A stretch of DNA of 64,000 nt from Cellvibrionaceae bacterium (GTDB lineage: Bacteria > Pseudomonadota > Gammaproteobacteria > Pseudomonadales > Cellvibrionaceae). Below the pieces are notes generated by a model that searched no databases, was not told where the DNA came from, and saw only the letters and a list, made by a program, of their open reading frames with translations. This document shows, in pieces, positions 27,324 to 35,920 of the stretch (the stretch's first letter is position 1; the number at the start of each line of letters is the position of its first letter). The stretch lies in assembly GCA_021151695.1 (NCBI GenBank), contig JAGKWU010000004.1, forward strand, positions 372,001-436,000, given 5' to 3'. Made by a program: the position numbers and the translations under genes.

Positions 27324-28799
27324 ATGAACTACCTCTCGACCAAACTCCTGGCCCGTGCCCCGCGCCTGCTGCTCGCGATGAGCATTGCGCTGGTGATCGC
27401 CGGTTGCGTTGCCCCGCCCAAGACGGAGCAACAAGTCAGGATGATCGACGACCAGTCCCTTGGCCTTACCAATACGCCCCTCGCCCATGTGAGCGAAGGC
27501 TGGTGGAAAGCCTTTGGCGATAAGCAACTCAATCAGCTGATCGACGATGCCCTGACCAATAATCCCAATCTTAATGAGGCCCTGGTACGGGTACGCGGTG
27601 CCCAGGCCCAGGCGATTGCCGCCGGTGCGCCTTTGCGTCCGGGCATAGCGCTGGATGGCGATGAGACTTATCAACGCCTGTCGGAAAACTACATTTACCC
27701 ACCTGCTGCTGCAGGCTTTGGCATTGCCGGTGGCGATATGGCCTGGATGGGCCAACTGGGATTGAACCTGTCCTGGGATCTGGATTTTTGGGGCCAGCAA
27801 TCCAATATTTTGAAGCAGGCCAAAAGCAACCTGGTGGCTACCCAACTGGATGGCGCTACTGCACGCCTGATAATCTCCGGTGCCATGGCGCAATCTTATG
27901 TAGAGCTGTACCGCGCCTATGCCCTGGCAGAGATAGCGGTGCAGGCCGAGCAACAACGTGAGGCGCTGTTGAAAATCGCCCGCAGCCGCGCCAATGCCGG
28001 CCTGGACAGCCAGGTGGAAGTAAAACTGGCGGAGGCGGCGCTGCCGCAGGCGCGTACCGCTCGCCTGCAGGCGGAAAACCAGCGCGATCTGGCGATCCAC
28101 AGTTTGGCCGCGCTTTCCGGCCACGGTGCTGAGGCTTACGCCCACATAGGTCGCCCGCAGATTGCGACTAACACAGTGCTGCCATTACCCAATGAATTGC
28201 CGCTGGATTTGCTGGTGCGCCGCCCCGACATACTGGCAGCCAAAGCCCGTGTTGAAGGTGCCACAGCCGGACGCGATGCCGCCAAAGCAGCGTTTTACCC
28301 GGACATTAACCTCAAGGCCTTTGTAGGCTTGCAGGCGGTGGGCGTGGATAATCTGCTCAAATCCGGCAGTAGGGTTTACGGCGTTGGCCCCGCGCTGCAC
28401 TTACCCGTTTTTGATTCCCAGCGTTTGAAAGCCGGCTATATAGGCGCAACCGCCGAACTGGACGCCGCCGTCGCCAGCTATAACGAAACCCTGCTGAAAG
28501 CCGTGCGCGACGTGGCCGACCAGATCAGCCGCAATAATTCGCTTAATCAACAGTTGGTACAGGCAAAGCAGACACTGGATGCCAGCGAAGCTGCCTACAA
28601 GATTGCGCAAGGCCGCTACAAAGCGGGCCTGAGTTCGCAGTTGGTGGTGCTCAATGCCGAGACCAACCTGCTTAACGCGCGCCGCGATCTGGTATCGCTC
28701 AATACCCAGTCCCTGATTACCCGCGTCACCCTGCTGCTCACTCTGGGCGGTAGCTTTGACCCATCCACCCTTGCCGGCCAAGCCGTGGCTAAACACTAA
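27324..28799 (+). CDS. NodT-family outer membrane efflux lipoprotein
   Basis: 491-residue TolC-like channel subunit. A lipoprotein signal ends at lipobox Cys28 (IALVIAGCVAPP). The two OEP repeats are visible in the long helices around residues 95-300 and 310-480, with DLLVRRPDILAAKARVEGAT and GRYKAGLSSQLVVLNAETNL, both signatures of the NodT/OprM/CusC group. It would form the outer-membrane exit duct for the fusion protein and MFS permease encoded next. Gene spacing is 10-11 bases on either side, consistent with one operon under the MarR regulator. Confidence 0.93.
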   Translation: MNYLSTKLLARAPRLLLAMSIALVIAGCVAPPKTEQQVRMIDDQSLGLTNTPLAHVSEGWWKAFGDKQLNQLIDDALTNNPNLNEALVRVRGAQAQAIAAGAPLRPGIALDGDETYQRLSENYIYPPAAAGFGIAGGDMAWMGQLGLNLSWDLDFWGQQSNILKQAKSNLVATQLDGATARLIISGAMAQSYVELYRAYALAEIAVQAEQQREALLKIARSRANAGLDSQVEVKLAEAALPQARTARLQAENQRDLAIHSLAALSGHGAEAYAHIGRPQIATNTVLPLPNELPLDLLVRRPDILAAKARVEGATAGRDAAKAAFYPDINLKAFVGLQAVGVDNLLKSGSRVYGVGPALHLPVFDSQRLKAGYIGATAELDAAVASYNETLLKAVRDVADQISRNNSLNQQLVQAKQTLDASEAAYKIAQGRYKAGLSSQLVVLNAETNLLNARRDLVSLNTQSLITRVTLLLTLGGSFDPSTLAGQAVAKH

Positions 28800-28810
28800 G
28801 GTGTACGACT

Positions 28811-29998
28811 ATGAATAATCCAGCTCAAGAAACCCCATCCAACGGCAAACGCAACCAGCGCTTGTTTGTACTGGCCGCCATAGTTGCCGGTGGCGTAGCC
28901 CTTTACTCCGCCTGGTACTTTTTGCACGCGCGTTTTTACGAAGAGACAGACGATGCCTATGTGGCCTCGGATATGGTGCAGATCACCAGTGAGGTAGCCG
29001 GCACAGTGATTGGCGTCCATGTGGACAACACCCAACAGGTTGCACTGGGCCAGGCACTGATCGAACTCGACCCCACCGATGCGCAGATTGCTGTCGCCGC
29101 GGCCGAAGCCGAACTGGCGCGCACCGTGCGCAATGTGCGCGGCTTGTTCTCCAAATCCAGCGGCCTGCGCTCGGTGATTAACGCACGCAAGATTGCCTTG
29201 CAAAGCGCCAAAGAAGATTTGCAACGTCGCCAAAAGGTAGCCAATGAAGGCGGCGTTTCCAGCGAAGAGCTGCAACACGCCCGCGACCAGGTCGCCCAGT
29301 TGGAAGCTTCACTGGCTACCAGCACTGAAGAGTTGGAAACCAACAACGCCCAAATCGAAAACACCACAGTCGCCAATCACCCCCAGGTATTGGCCGCCGC
29401 TGCCAGCCTGCGTCAGGTTGAACTGGCCCTCAAGCGCACCAAAATCACCGCACCTGTGGGCGGCGCTGTGGCTCGTCGCAATGTGGAAATCGGCACCCGT
29501 ATAGCGGCTGGCGCTCCCTTGCTGGCCGTTGTCCCACTGGAAAACGCCTGGGTGGATGCGAACTTTAAAGAGGTGCAACTGGAGCATATGCGAGTTGGCC
29601 AGCCAGTTGAGGTTCACTCGGATCTCTACGGTAAAGACGTGACCTACCACGGCAAGATCGCTGGTGTAGGCGCTGGCAGTGGTGCGGCCTTCGCGCTGCT
29701 TCCTCCGCAAAATGCGTCAGGTAACTGGATCAAGATCGTCCAGCGCGTACCTGTGCGTGTGAGCCTTGATCCTAAAGAATTGGCTGAACATCCGCTGCGT
29801 TTGGGCCTGTCCATGAAGGTCGAGGTGGATATGCACAATACCGATGGCTCACTGGTGGCCACCCAGGTACGCGCCGCGCCGCAAACCCTGGCGGTATCGG
29901 CCGAACAGAACGCCCAGGTCGACAAGAAAATCGCCGACATCATCAAGCGCAATAGTCGTGAATCAGCCAAAGCGGCTGAGAGTACAGGTGTGCTGTGA
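28811..29998 (+). CDS. HlyD-type membrane fusion protein, EmrA-like
   Basis: 395-residue periplasmic adaptor anchored by one N-terminal membrane helix (about 18-36, FVLAAIVAGGVALYSAWYFL). The EmrA signature ETDDAYVASDMVQITSEVAG starts the lipoyl half-motif. A long coiled-coil hairpin covers about 90-195, and the second lipoyl half and beta-barrel follow (LKRTKITAPVGGAVARRNVE). It bridges the MFS pump and the NodT channel. Its stop overlaps the GTG start of the pump gene by two bases, implying translational coupling. Confidence 0.94.
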   Translation: MNNPAQETPSNGKRNQRLFVLAAIVAGGVALYSAWYFLHARFYEETDDAYVASDMVQITSEVAGTVIGVHVDNTQQVALGQALIELDPTDAQIAVAAAEAELARTVRNVRGLFSKSSGLRSVINARKIALQSAKEDLQRRQKVANEGGVSSEELQHARDQVAQLEASLATSTEELETNNAQIENTTVANHPQVLAAAASLRQVELALKRTKITAPVGGAVARRNVEIGTRIAAGAPLLAVVPLENAWVDANFKEVQLEHMRVGQPVEVHSDLYGKDVTYHGKIAGVGAGSGAAFALLPPQNASGNWIKIVQRVPVRVSLDPKELAEHPLRLGLSMKVEVDMHNTDGSLVATQVRAAPQTLAVSAEQNAQVDKKIADIIKRNSRESAKAAESTGVL

Positions 29999-31581
29999 GC
30001 GGTACTTCTACTCCAAATCCCGCTGCCGCTAACGGCGGGCTACCTGCTAATGGAGGGGTTCCGGCCAACGGCGGCCTCCCCATGGGCCTGGTTGCAACAG
30101 CTTTGGCGCTCGGCACCTTTATGCAGGTACTGGACACCACCATCGCCAACGTATCCATCCCCACTATCGCCGGCAATCTCGGTGTATCGCCCGATCAGGG
30201 TACTTGGGTAATCACCTCCTTCGCGGTGGCCAATGGTATCTCGGTACCGCTGACCGGCTGGTTGATGATGCGCTTCGGCGTAGTGCGCACTTTTGTGGTG
30301 TCGGTACTGCTGTTTACCCTCGCTTCTTTCCTGTGCGGTATCGCCTGGAGCCTGCCGTCGCTGATCGCCTTCCGTGTGCTGCAAGGTGCCGTTTCTGGCC
30401 CTATGATCCCCGGTTCGCAAGCACTGCTGCTATCGCTTTTCCCGCCCGAGAAAAAGGGTACAGCGCTGGCAGTCTGGTCGATGACAACGCTGGTTGCGCC
30501 CATTTGCGGCCCAATTCTCGGCGGCTTTATCTCCGACAACTACGCCTGGCCCTGGATCTTTTTGATTAATGTTCCCGTCGGCCTGGCATGTGCCTTTGTG
30601 TGCTGGAAAGGCATGAAGGGCAGCGAGACGCCCACCCGGAAGTTACCCATCGATACCATCGGCCTGAGCCTGTTGGTGGTCTGGGTAGGCGCACTGCAAA
30701 TCATGCTCGACAAGGGCAAAGATGCCGATTGGTTCCACTCGTCTTTTATCGTGGTAATGGCGCTGGTAGCGGCGGTAGGTTTTATCGCCTTCCTGATCTG
30801 GGAGTTCAACGAAAAGCACCCCATCGTGGACCTGTCGCTGTTTAAAAACCGCAACTTCGCCATAGGCACCATCGCCCTTTGCCTGGGCTACGGCGTGTTC
30901 TTTGGCGCGGTGGTATTGCAACCGCTGTGGATGCAAACCTGGCTGGGCTACAACGCCACTTGGGCAGGCCTGATTGCGGCGCCCAGCGGCGTGGTGGCGG
31001 TGCTTATCTCGCCCTTTGTGGGCAAGAACATCACCAAATACGACGCGCGCTGGTTTGCGATTTTCTCGTTCTTTGTGTTCGGGGTGTCCTACTTCATGCG
31101 CTCGGGCTACACCGCCGACGCCAGTTACAGCGCCTACATAATGCCGTTACTGGTGCAAGGTATCGCCATGGCGATTTTCTTTATCGCCATGCTGTCCATC
31201 ATCCTTGAAGGTGTGCCGCCGCAGCAGATTCCGGCGGCCTCGGGCTTGTCGAACTTCCTGCGGATTATCACCGGCAGTTTTGCCACCTCCATCACCACCA
31301 CCTTTTGGGATGACCACGCTGCACTCCACCAGACACGTCTGGCGGAAACCAGCAGCATCTACGACCCGAGCTTGCAGGAGTCCATCAAGCACCTGACCAG
31401 CCTGGGCATGGACCAAACCCAGGCAGTGGCGGTACTGACGCGCGAACTGGGTAATCAGGCGCATTTGATGTCGGCGGTGGATTTCTTCTGGATCGCCGGC
31501 TGGCTCTGCTGGGGAATCGCCGGGCTGGTGATCTTTACCCGCCGCCCCCGAGGCGCGAGTCACGCGGTAGCGGCGGATTAG
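29995..31581 (+). CDS. DHA2-family MFS drug exporter, EmrB-like
   Basis: 528-residue proton-driven efflux permease with 14 predicted membrane helices. The family motif C-like TTIANVSIPTIAGNLGVSPD and the EmrB hallmark DQGTWVITSFAVANGISVPL are near the N-terminus; RVLQGAVSGPMIPGSQALLL is the DHA signature. The first 25 residues are an unusual Gly/Asn/Pro-rich repeat (GLPANGGVPANGG). It starts at GTG 29995, overlapping the fusion-protein stop. Together with the fusion protein and channel it forms a tripartite pump for hydrophobic toxicants. A family A inverted repeat follows the stop by 34 bases. Confidence 0.95.
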   Translation: MSGTSTPNPAAANGGLPANGGVPANGGLPMGLVATALALGTFMQVLDTTIANVSIPTIAGNLGVSPDQGTWVITSFAVANGISVPLTGWLMMRFGVVRTFVVSVLLFTLASFLCGIAWSLPSLIAFRVLQGAVSGPMIPGSQALLLSLFPPEKKGTALAVWSMTTLVAPICGPILGGFISDNYAWPWIFLINVPVGLACAFVCWKGMKGSETPTRKLPIDTIGLSLLVVWVGALQIMLDKGKDADWFHSSFIVVMALVAAVGFIAFLIWEFNEKHPIVDLSLFKNRNFAIGTIALCLGYGVFFGAVVLQPLWMQTWLGYNATWAGLIAAPSGVVAVLISPFVGKNITKYDARWFAIFSFFVFGVSYFMRSGYTADASYSAYIMPLLVQGIAMAIFFIAMLSIILEGVPPQQIPAASGLSNFLRIITGSFATSITTTFWDDHAALHQTRLAETSSIYDPSLQESIKHLTSLGMDQTQAVAVLTRELGNQAHLMSAVDFFWIAGWLCWGIAGLVIFTRRPRGASHAVAAD

Positions 31582-31614
31582 CGCCACCGCAATAACGCTG
31601 AATAAATAGGGAGT

Positions 31615-31710
31615 CGTCATCCTCGCGCAGCGGGGATCCAGTTCTTGCTTTTGATTTTCGCTATCTTTGTAGATAGAAAAGAGCTGGATCCCCGCTGCGC
31701 GAGGATGACG
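31615..31710. repeat. Family A inverted-repeat element, copy 1
   Basis: Perfect 27-base arms at 31615-31641 and 31684-31710, starting CGTCATCC and ending ATCCAG, flank a 42-base loop that contains a smaller hairpin (CTATC, six bases, GATAG). GGAGT precedes the left arm. The element is in the gap between the EmrB-like gene and a GH31 gene and could also work as a transcription stop. Confidence 0.88.
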
Positions 31711-31833
31711 ATTGTGTGTTGAAATCCTATACCCCCTCACCTACATTCGTATTCAATAAGCAGTCAGGTGGTCAGGCCAATTTATTATGTTAGATTAAGC
31801 CCAATTCCCTCCATAACCATAAGAGACGGGCTT

Positions 31834-34278
31834 ATGTATCGCAGACTCCTCAAACACTTCGGCTTGGCTTTTACCTTGATCGCAACCAGCAGCCAGGCAA
31901 CCAACCTGAGTAATTTCCAGAGCATCAGCACCAGCGAGCGCAGCGTGATTGTCGCCAGTGACAGCGGCCAGCGCTTGCGCATCACGCCCTATGGCGACGC
32001 GATTGTCCGGGTACAAGCCTTGGCCGCCGGCGAAGCGCTGTTATCAGATGACCATTACCAGATGGTCGAACGCCACAACTGGCCAGGAAAACTGGTTAAG
32101 ACTGAAACCACTGACAAGCTGCACCTTGCGCTTGACGGCAAATCCGGCCTTTATGTGGATGTCCAGAAATCTCCGTTGCGCCTGAGCTTTGGCGATAGCC
32201 GCGGAATATTCCTGAGCGATAAACAAGGAACCGTCTGGGATGGAGCGAGTATCCGCCAAGACTTTGCCAGCGACCCCAACGAACACTTTACCGGTCTCGG
32301 CCATGGCTATTTTGGCCGGGTCGATAGCCTGGATCTGCGCGGCCAAACCCTGGAACGCAACTACGGCCGCGCCCATCAACGCCAAGCACCTTTGATCGTG
32401 CCTTTCTACATTTCCAGCAAAGGCTATGGCCTGTTCCTCAATAGCAGCTTCCGCAACCAATTCCGCTTTGGTGCCTCCGGCGTTTACGATTTCAGCATAG
32501 ATACGAGCAACTATCGCAAAGATGGCCAGATGGATTTCTTTGTCATCAGCGGGCCTGCGCCGAAAGATGTGTTGCGCAATTATGTTGATCTCACTGGCCA
32601 TGCGCGTATGCCAGCGAAAGCCATGTTCGGCATAGCGCTATCGGATAAGGGCCACCCCAAAGACTCCGACGCCAACTGGTGGCAAACCAAAACCCGCGAG
32701 CACACCGAAGCCGGCTTCGCACTCGACCATATGATCAACGACAACCGCTGGCGTGCCGCCGGTGGCGAGCGCTGCAATTCCAAGCTCGCCTGGGATAAAG
32801 AGCGTTACCCCAGCCCCGCCAAATTTGGCGCCTGGGCCAGCCAAAAAGACCTCGCCATTACACTGGACTTCAACCGCTGTATAGCAACAAATACCGATAG
32901 CTACGACGCAGCGGCATTCAATATTCCCCAAAGCGGGGCCATGGAATTCGCCACGGCAGCACCCGATTTCACCAACCCCAAAGTGCGTAACTGGTGGTGG
33001 AATGTCATATTGACCCAAGGCATAAAACCGCTCGATAAAACACTGCCTGTGGGCCTCTGGATCGACGAATTCGATGAAATGGGCCCAGCACCGGATGATC
33101 AGAAACTCAGCAACGGCCGCTCCTTCGCCGAGCAACGCAACTACTGGTTTATGTTGATCAATCAATCCCTTGTCGCTGATGGCTGGGATAAATCCATCGG
33201 CGACAAACTGCGCCCTTTCGTGTGGGTGCGCGGCAACACCGCCGGTGGCCAGCGCTACTCCACCCTCTGGAGCGGCGATATAGAACCCAGCTTTGCCGAG
33301 ATGAAAAACCAGATTCGCGGCATGCAGGCCGCAGGATTATCCGGTTTCCCTTTCTGGGGCCACGACGCTGGCGGTTTTGATGCGACTCATGTACCGGTTG
33401 CGGATTTTGAAGTGCTGTATCGCCAGTGGGGCCTTGCCATGGGTAGCTTCTCCCCCTTCTGGAAACCCCACGGCATGGGCCCATCCCGCTGGCCGCTGGA
33501 TCGCTCGCCCGCCGCGCAGGCCGACTTCCGTAAATACACCGACCTGCGCTACTCACTCATGCCCTATACCTACAGTTATGCCCACGAGGCTTACAGCACA
33601 GGCGCACCTATCGCCCGCCCTATGCTGTTTAACTATCCTGAACAAGCCGAAGCCTGGTCGCATGATCTGCAATACCTCTGGGGTAACGACTTGTTAATCG
33701 CCCCCAATACAGAAGCGCCACGGGCAAACGACAACCGCGTATCCATCTGGTTACCAGCGGGCGACAACTGGTACGACTACTGGACAAACGCAAAACTCGC
33801 CGGCAACCAAATCATCACCAAAACACCGGGCATTGGCGAACTACCCATCTTCGTCAAAGCCGGCGCGATTATTCCCAAAGTCGAACCAGCGCAGAACATG
33901 GGCAGGCTTGATAGCAGCAAACTGGAGATCCACATATACACAGGTGCCGACGGCAAATTCACGCTCTACGAAGATGACGGCATGACCGGCCAGTATCAGA
34001 AAGGAAAATTCGCCACCCAGGAAATCATCTACTCAGATAAACAACACAGCCTGATTATCAAACCCGTAAAAGGCAGCTACGCCGGCATGGAAAAAGAACG
34101 CCGTTACCAAGTGATTGTCCACGGATTGGAACAAGGCTGCATCAAGATCAACGACAAAACCGCCGTTGACGAAACCTACTGGAATCCGGATGCGAAATTG
34201 TTGTGGGGATCTATACCGTCGAAGAGCGTTAGTACTGAGGTGAAGGTTGTTTATTCGGTAGAGTGTGAGGGGATATAG
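31834..34278 (+). CDS. Exported glycoside hydrolase family 31 enzyme
   Basis: About 814 residues with a short signal peptide (MYRRLLKHFGLAFTLIATSS, cleavage near residue 22). An N-terminal beta-sandwich (about 30-245) is followed by the GH31 barrel. The nucleophile region is VGLWIDEFDEMGP (Asp411 or Asp414), the acid/base region is TLWSGDIEPSFAEM (Asp482), and GFPFWGHDAGGF is a substrate-pocket block. C-terminal beta domains include YEDDGMTGQYQKGKF. GH31 enzymes act on alpha-linked sugars as glucosidases, xylosidases, galactosidases or transglucosylases. The double-acidic nucleophile motif does not let me choose. The ATG at 31834 gives a clean signal peptide. It is flanked by two family A repeats. 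Confidence 0.88.
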   Translation: MYRRLLKHFGLAFTLIATSSQATNLSNFQSISTSERSVIVASDSGQRLRITPYGDAIVRVQALAAGEALLSDDHYQMVERHNWPGKLVKTETTDKLHLALDGKSGLYVDVQKSPLRLSFGDSRGIFLSDKQGTVWDGASIRQDFASDPNEHFTGLGHGYFGRVDSLDLRGQTLERNYGRAHQRQAPLIVPFYISSKGYGLFLNSSFRNQFRFGASGVYDFSIDTSNYRKDGQMDFFVISGPAPKDVLRNYVDLTGHARMPAKAMFGIALSDKGHPKDSDANWWQTKTREHTEAGFALDHMINDNRWRAAGGERCNSKLAWDKERYPSPAKFGAWASQKDLAITLDFNRCIATNTDSYDAAAFNIPQSGAMEFATAAPDFTNPKVRNWWWNVILTQGIKPLDKTLPVGLWIDEFDEMGPAPDDQKLSNGRSFAEQRNYWFMLINQSLVADGWDKSIGDKLRPFVWVRGNTAGGQRYSTLWSGDIEPSFAEMKNQIRGMQAAGLSGFPFWGHDAGGFDATHVPVADFEVLYRQWGLAMGSFSPFWKPHGMGPSRWPLDRSPAAQADFRKYTDLRYSLMPYTYSYAHEAYSTGAPIARPMLFNYPEQAEAWSHDLQYLWGNDLLIAPNTEAPRANDNRVSIWLPAGDNWYDYWTNAKLAGNQIITKTPGIGELPIFVKAGAIIPKVEPAQNMGRLDSSKLEIHIYTGADGKFTLYEDDGMTGQYQKGKFATQEIIYSDKQHSLIIKPVKGSYAGMEKERRYQVIVHGLEQGCIKINDKTAVDETYWNPDAKLLWGSIPSKSVSTEVKVVYSVECEGI

Positions 34279-34352
34279 AGCTTTGTTTCACTCCCTCGCC
34301 GGGTGGTTCAAGCTGGAGCTCAGTAGCGGTGAATAATGGCTAAAAACGGAGT

Positions 34353-34426
34353 CGTCATTCCCGCAGGGAATCCAGCGTCTTACGCTCTTACGTTTTAAGG
34401 GCACTGGATTCCCTGTGGGAATGACG
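34353..34426. repeat. Family A inverted-repeat element, copy 2
   Basis: Arms of 23 bases at 34353-34375 and 34404-34426, with one mismatch, starting CGTCATTCCC and ending AATCCAG, are separated by 28 bases. GGAGT precedes the left arm, as in copy 1. It lies between the GH31 gene and the toxin-antitoxin operators. Confidence 0.85.
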
Positions 34427-34482
34427 CACCCCACTTAACACGATTATCTCACTTGATCCCGATTCAGGTCTTTAGCAACAAT

Positions 34483-34530
34483 TTGTACAACTTATTGCAC
34501 AACCCTTAAACAAAACCTAAACTTGTACAA
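34483..34530. promoter_or_regulatory. Paired YefM-YoeB type operators
   Basis: Two copies of the palindrome TTGTACAA, at 34483-34490 and 34523-34530, are spaced 40 bases start to start. The antitoxin ATG lies 25 bases after the second. The core TGTACA is the established recognition hexamer of E. coli YefM and YefM-YoeB, so these are very likely the autoregulatory sites. Confidence 0.8.
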
Positions 34531-34555
34531 CCTAGCGGACAACTTGAGAATCACC

Positions 34556-34807
34556 ATGAACATCACCTCTTTCAGCGATGCGAGAAACAACCTGAAAAGT
34601 GTTTTGGATAAGGTCGTCAATGATGCCGACTGCACCATTATTACCCGTCGCGATGCCTCGGATTGTGTCGTCATGTCGCTCGACTACTACAATAGCCTGA
34701 TGGAAACCGTGCATTTGCTGAAGTCTCCTGAAAACGCCGCCCATCTTGCAAAATCTATTGAGCAATTTCGCGCAGGCAAAGCCCAAGTAAAAGATCTGAC
34801 AGAATAA
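34556..34807 (+). CDS. yefM: YefM/Phd-family antitoxin
   Basis: 83-residue antitoxin starting MNITSFSDARNNLKSVLDKV, the Phd/YefM DNA-binding fold. The conserved ITRRDASDCVVMSLDYYNSL segment is followed by the C-terminal helix AKSIEQFRAGKAQVKDL, which wraps around and neutralises the toxin. I take the ATG at 34556; an upstream TTG in frame lies inside the operator. The toxin gene begins 13 bases after the stop. The protein should repress its own operon through the two TGTACA sites upstream, with the toxin as co-repressor. Confidence 0.93.
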   Translation: MNITSFSDARNNLKSVLDKVVNDADCTIITRRDASDCVVMSLDYYNSLMETVHLLKSPENAAHLAKSIEQFRAGKAQVKDLTE

Positions 34808-34820
34808 GAGATTTTATGGA

Positions 34821-35087
34821 ATGAGCAGACTACTAGCATGGACGGACGAAGCCTGGAGCGATTATGTGTACTGGCAAGGCCAAGATCGTAAAACACTTAA
34901 ACGCATTAACCAACTGATCAACGAAAGCCTCCGCACCCCATTTACGGGTATCGGCAAACCAGAAGCCCTGCGGGAAAATCTATCGGGCTTTTGGTCACGT
35001 CGTATAGACGATACTAACCGTCTGGTTTATGCGGTTGATGATAACTACCTAACCGTAATTTCATGTCGTTACCATTACTCGCGTTAA
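34821..35087 (+). CDS. yoeB: YoeB-family mRNA interferase toxin
   Basis: 88-residue RelE-superfamily ribosome-dependent endoribonuclease. It matches E. coli YoeB through nearly its whole length, including WSDYVYWQGQDRKTLKRINQ, LSGFWSRRIDDTNRLVYAV and the C-terminal SCRYHY. The catalytic residues align as Glu48, Arg67, His85 and Tyr86 (E. coli 46, 65, 83 and 84), so the toxin appears active. It forms an operon with yefM. The gene is convergent with the SDR gene, whose stop lies only six bases away. Confidence 0.95.
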   Translation: MSRLLAWTDEAWSDYVYWQGQDRKTLKRINQLINESLRTPFTGIGKPEALRENLSGFWSRRIDDTNRLVYAVDDNYLTVISCRYHYSR

Positions 35088-35093
35088 TAACCG

Positions 35094-35855
35094 TTACGGA
35101 TAATCCTGCCGCGTCGGACGAATCACGAGATCACTGATATGAATATGCGCCGGCAGCGACACCGCGTGATAAATCGCATCCGCCACATCCTCGCCCACCA
35201 ACACTGGACCAAATCGTTCGTGAAAGCTGTCCACGGTTTGCTGGTTGTAACCTGCAATCGCTTGAAAACCTGAAATCACTATACCCGGCTCCACCAAAGT
35301 CACTCGCACACCCAGCCCGCAAATTTCGCGGCGCAGCGCTTCAGCCAATGAATGTACTGCAAATTTGGATGAACCATAAACTGCGCTAAACGGCGAAAGA
35401 TTTCTGCCAACTACCGAGCCGATAACAATAATATCTTTTGCCTGCGCAGGAAAATTCAGTTGTTCTGGGCGAGTAAATTCTTGCGCAGCTTTTTGCATTA
35501 ATTTAAGCGCACCGGTGAGATTTACTTTTAACAGATCCTCGAATTCTGCCAGCGATGCCTCTTTAACCGAGCCACCCAAACCGCGCCCGGCATTGACCAC
35601 AACTACATCAGCAGCGCGACCAAATTTATCCTGTGCCGTCGCAAATAAATTATTAATCACGGCCTCGTCCCAAGCCTCACCAGCAATGAATGTAAATGCA
35701 TCACCCAGCTCGTTTTTCAGGGACACTAACTTGTCACGATTGCGCCCCGAACCTACAACAGCAAATCCGGCGGCAATAAATTTTTTAGCAGTAGCTTCAC
35801 CGATACCGGAAGTGGCGCCAGTAATAATAGCGATGCGTTTGAAATGGGTTGTCAT
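35094..35855 (-). CDS. SDR-family NAD(P)-dependent oxidoreductase
   Basis: About 253 residues of classical short-chain dehydrogenase. The cofactor-binding motif is ITGATSGIGEATAKK near the N-terminus, the NAG-type structural motif appears as VVVNAGRGLG, and the catalytic tetrad includes Ser in DIIVIGSVVGR and Y-G-S-S-K in AVYGSSKFAVHSL. The C-terminal part (VEPGIVISGFQAIAGYN) resembles YdfG/serine dehydrogenase-like SDRs. The ATG at 35855 has an AGGA site; a longer frame upstream is unconserved. It lies downstream of the MOSC gene on the same strand with a 65-base gap. The substrate is not known. Confidence 0.9.
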   Translation of the reverse strand: MTTHFKRIAIITGATSGIGEATAKKFIAAGFAVVGSGRNRDKLVSLKNELGDAFTFIAGEAWDEAVINNLFATAQDKFGRAADVVVVNAGRGLGGSVKEASLAEFEDLLKVNLTGALKLMQKAAQEFTRPEQLNFPAQAKDIIVIGSVVGRNLSPFSAVYGSSKFAVHSLAEALRREICGLGVRVTLVEPGIVISGFQAIAGYNQQTVDSFHERFGPVLVGEDVADAIYHAVSLPAHIHISDLVIRPTRQDYP

Positions 35856-35920
35856 AGTAAATCCTGTTAGTGATGACTCGAATAACATCGACCACATCAG
35901 CTTTCGCTGGTTGCAGGCGA

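Noticed and set aside
27282..28145. A 287-codon frame antisense to the NodT-type channel gene
   Set aside because: It overlaps a gene with clear family motifs. The antisense product is low-complexity Gly/Gln/Arg-rich, as expected for a shadow.
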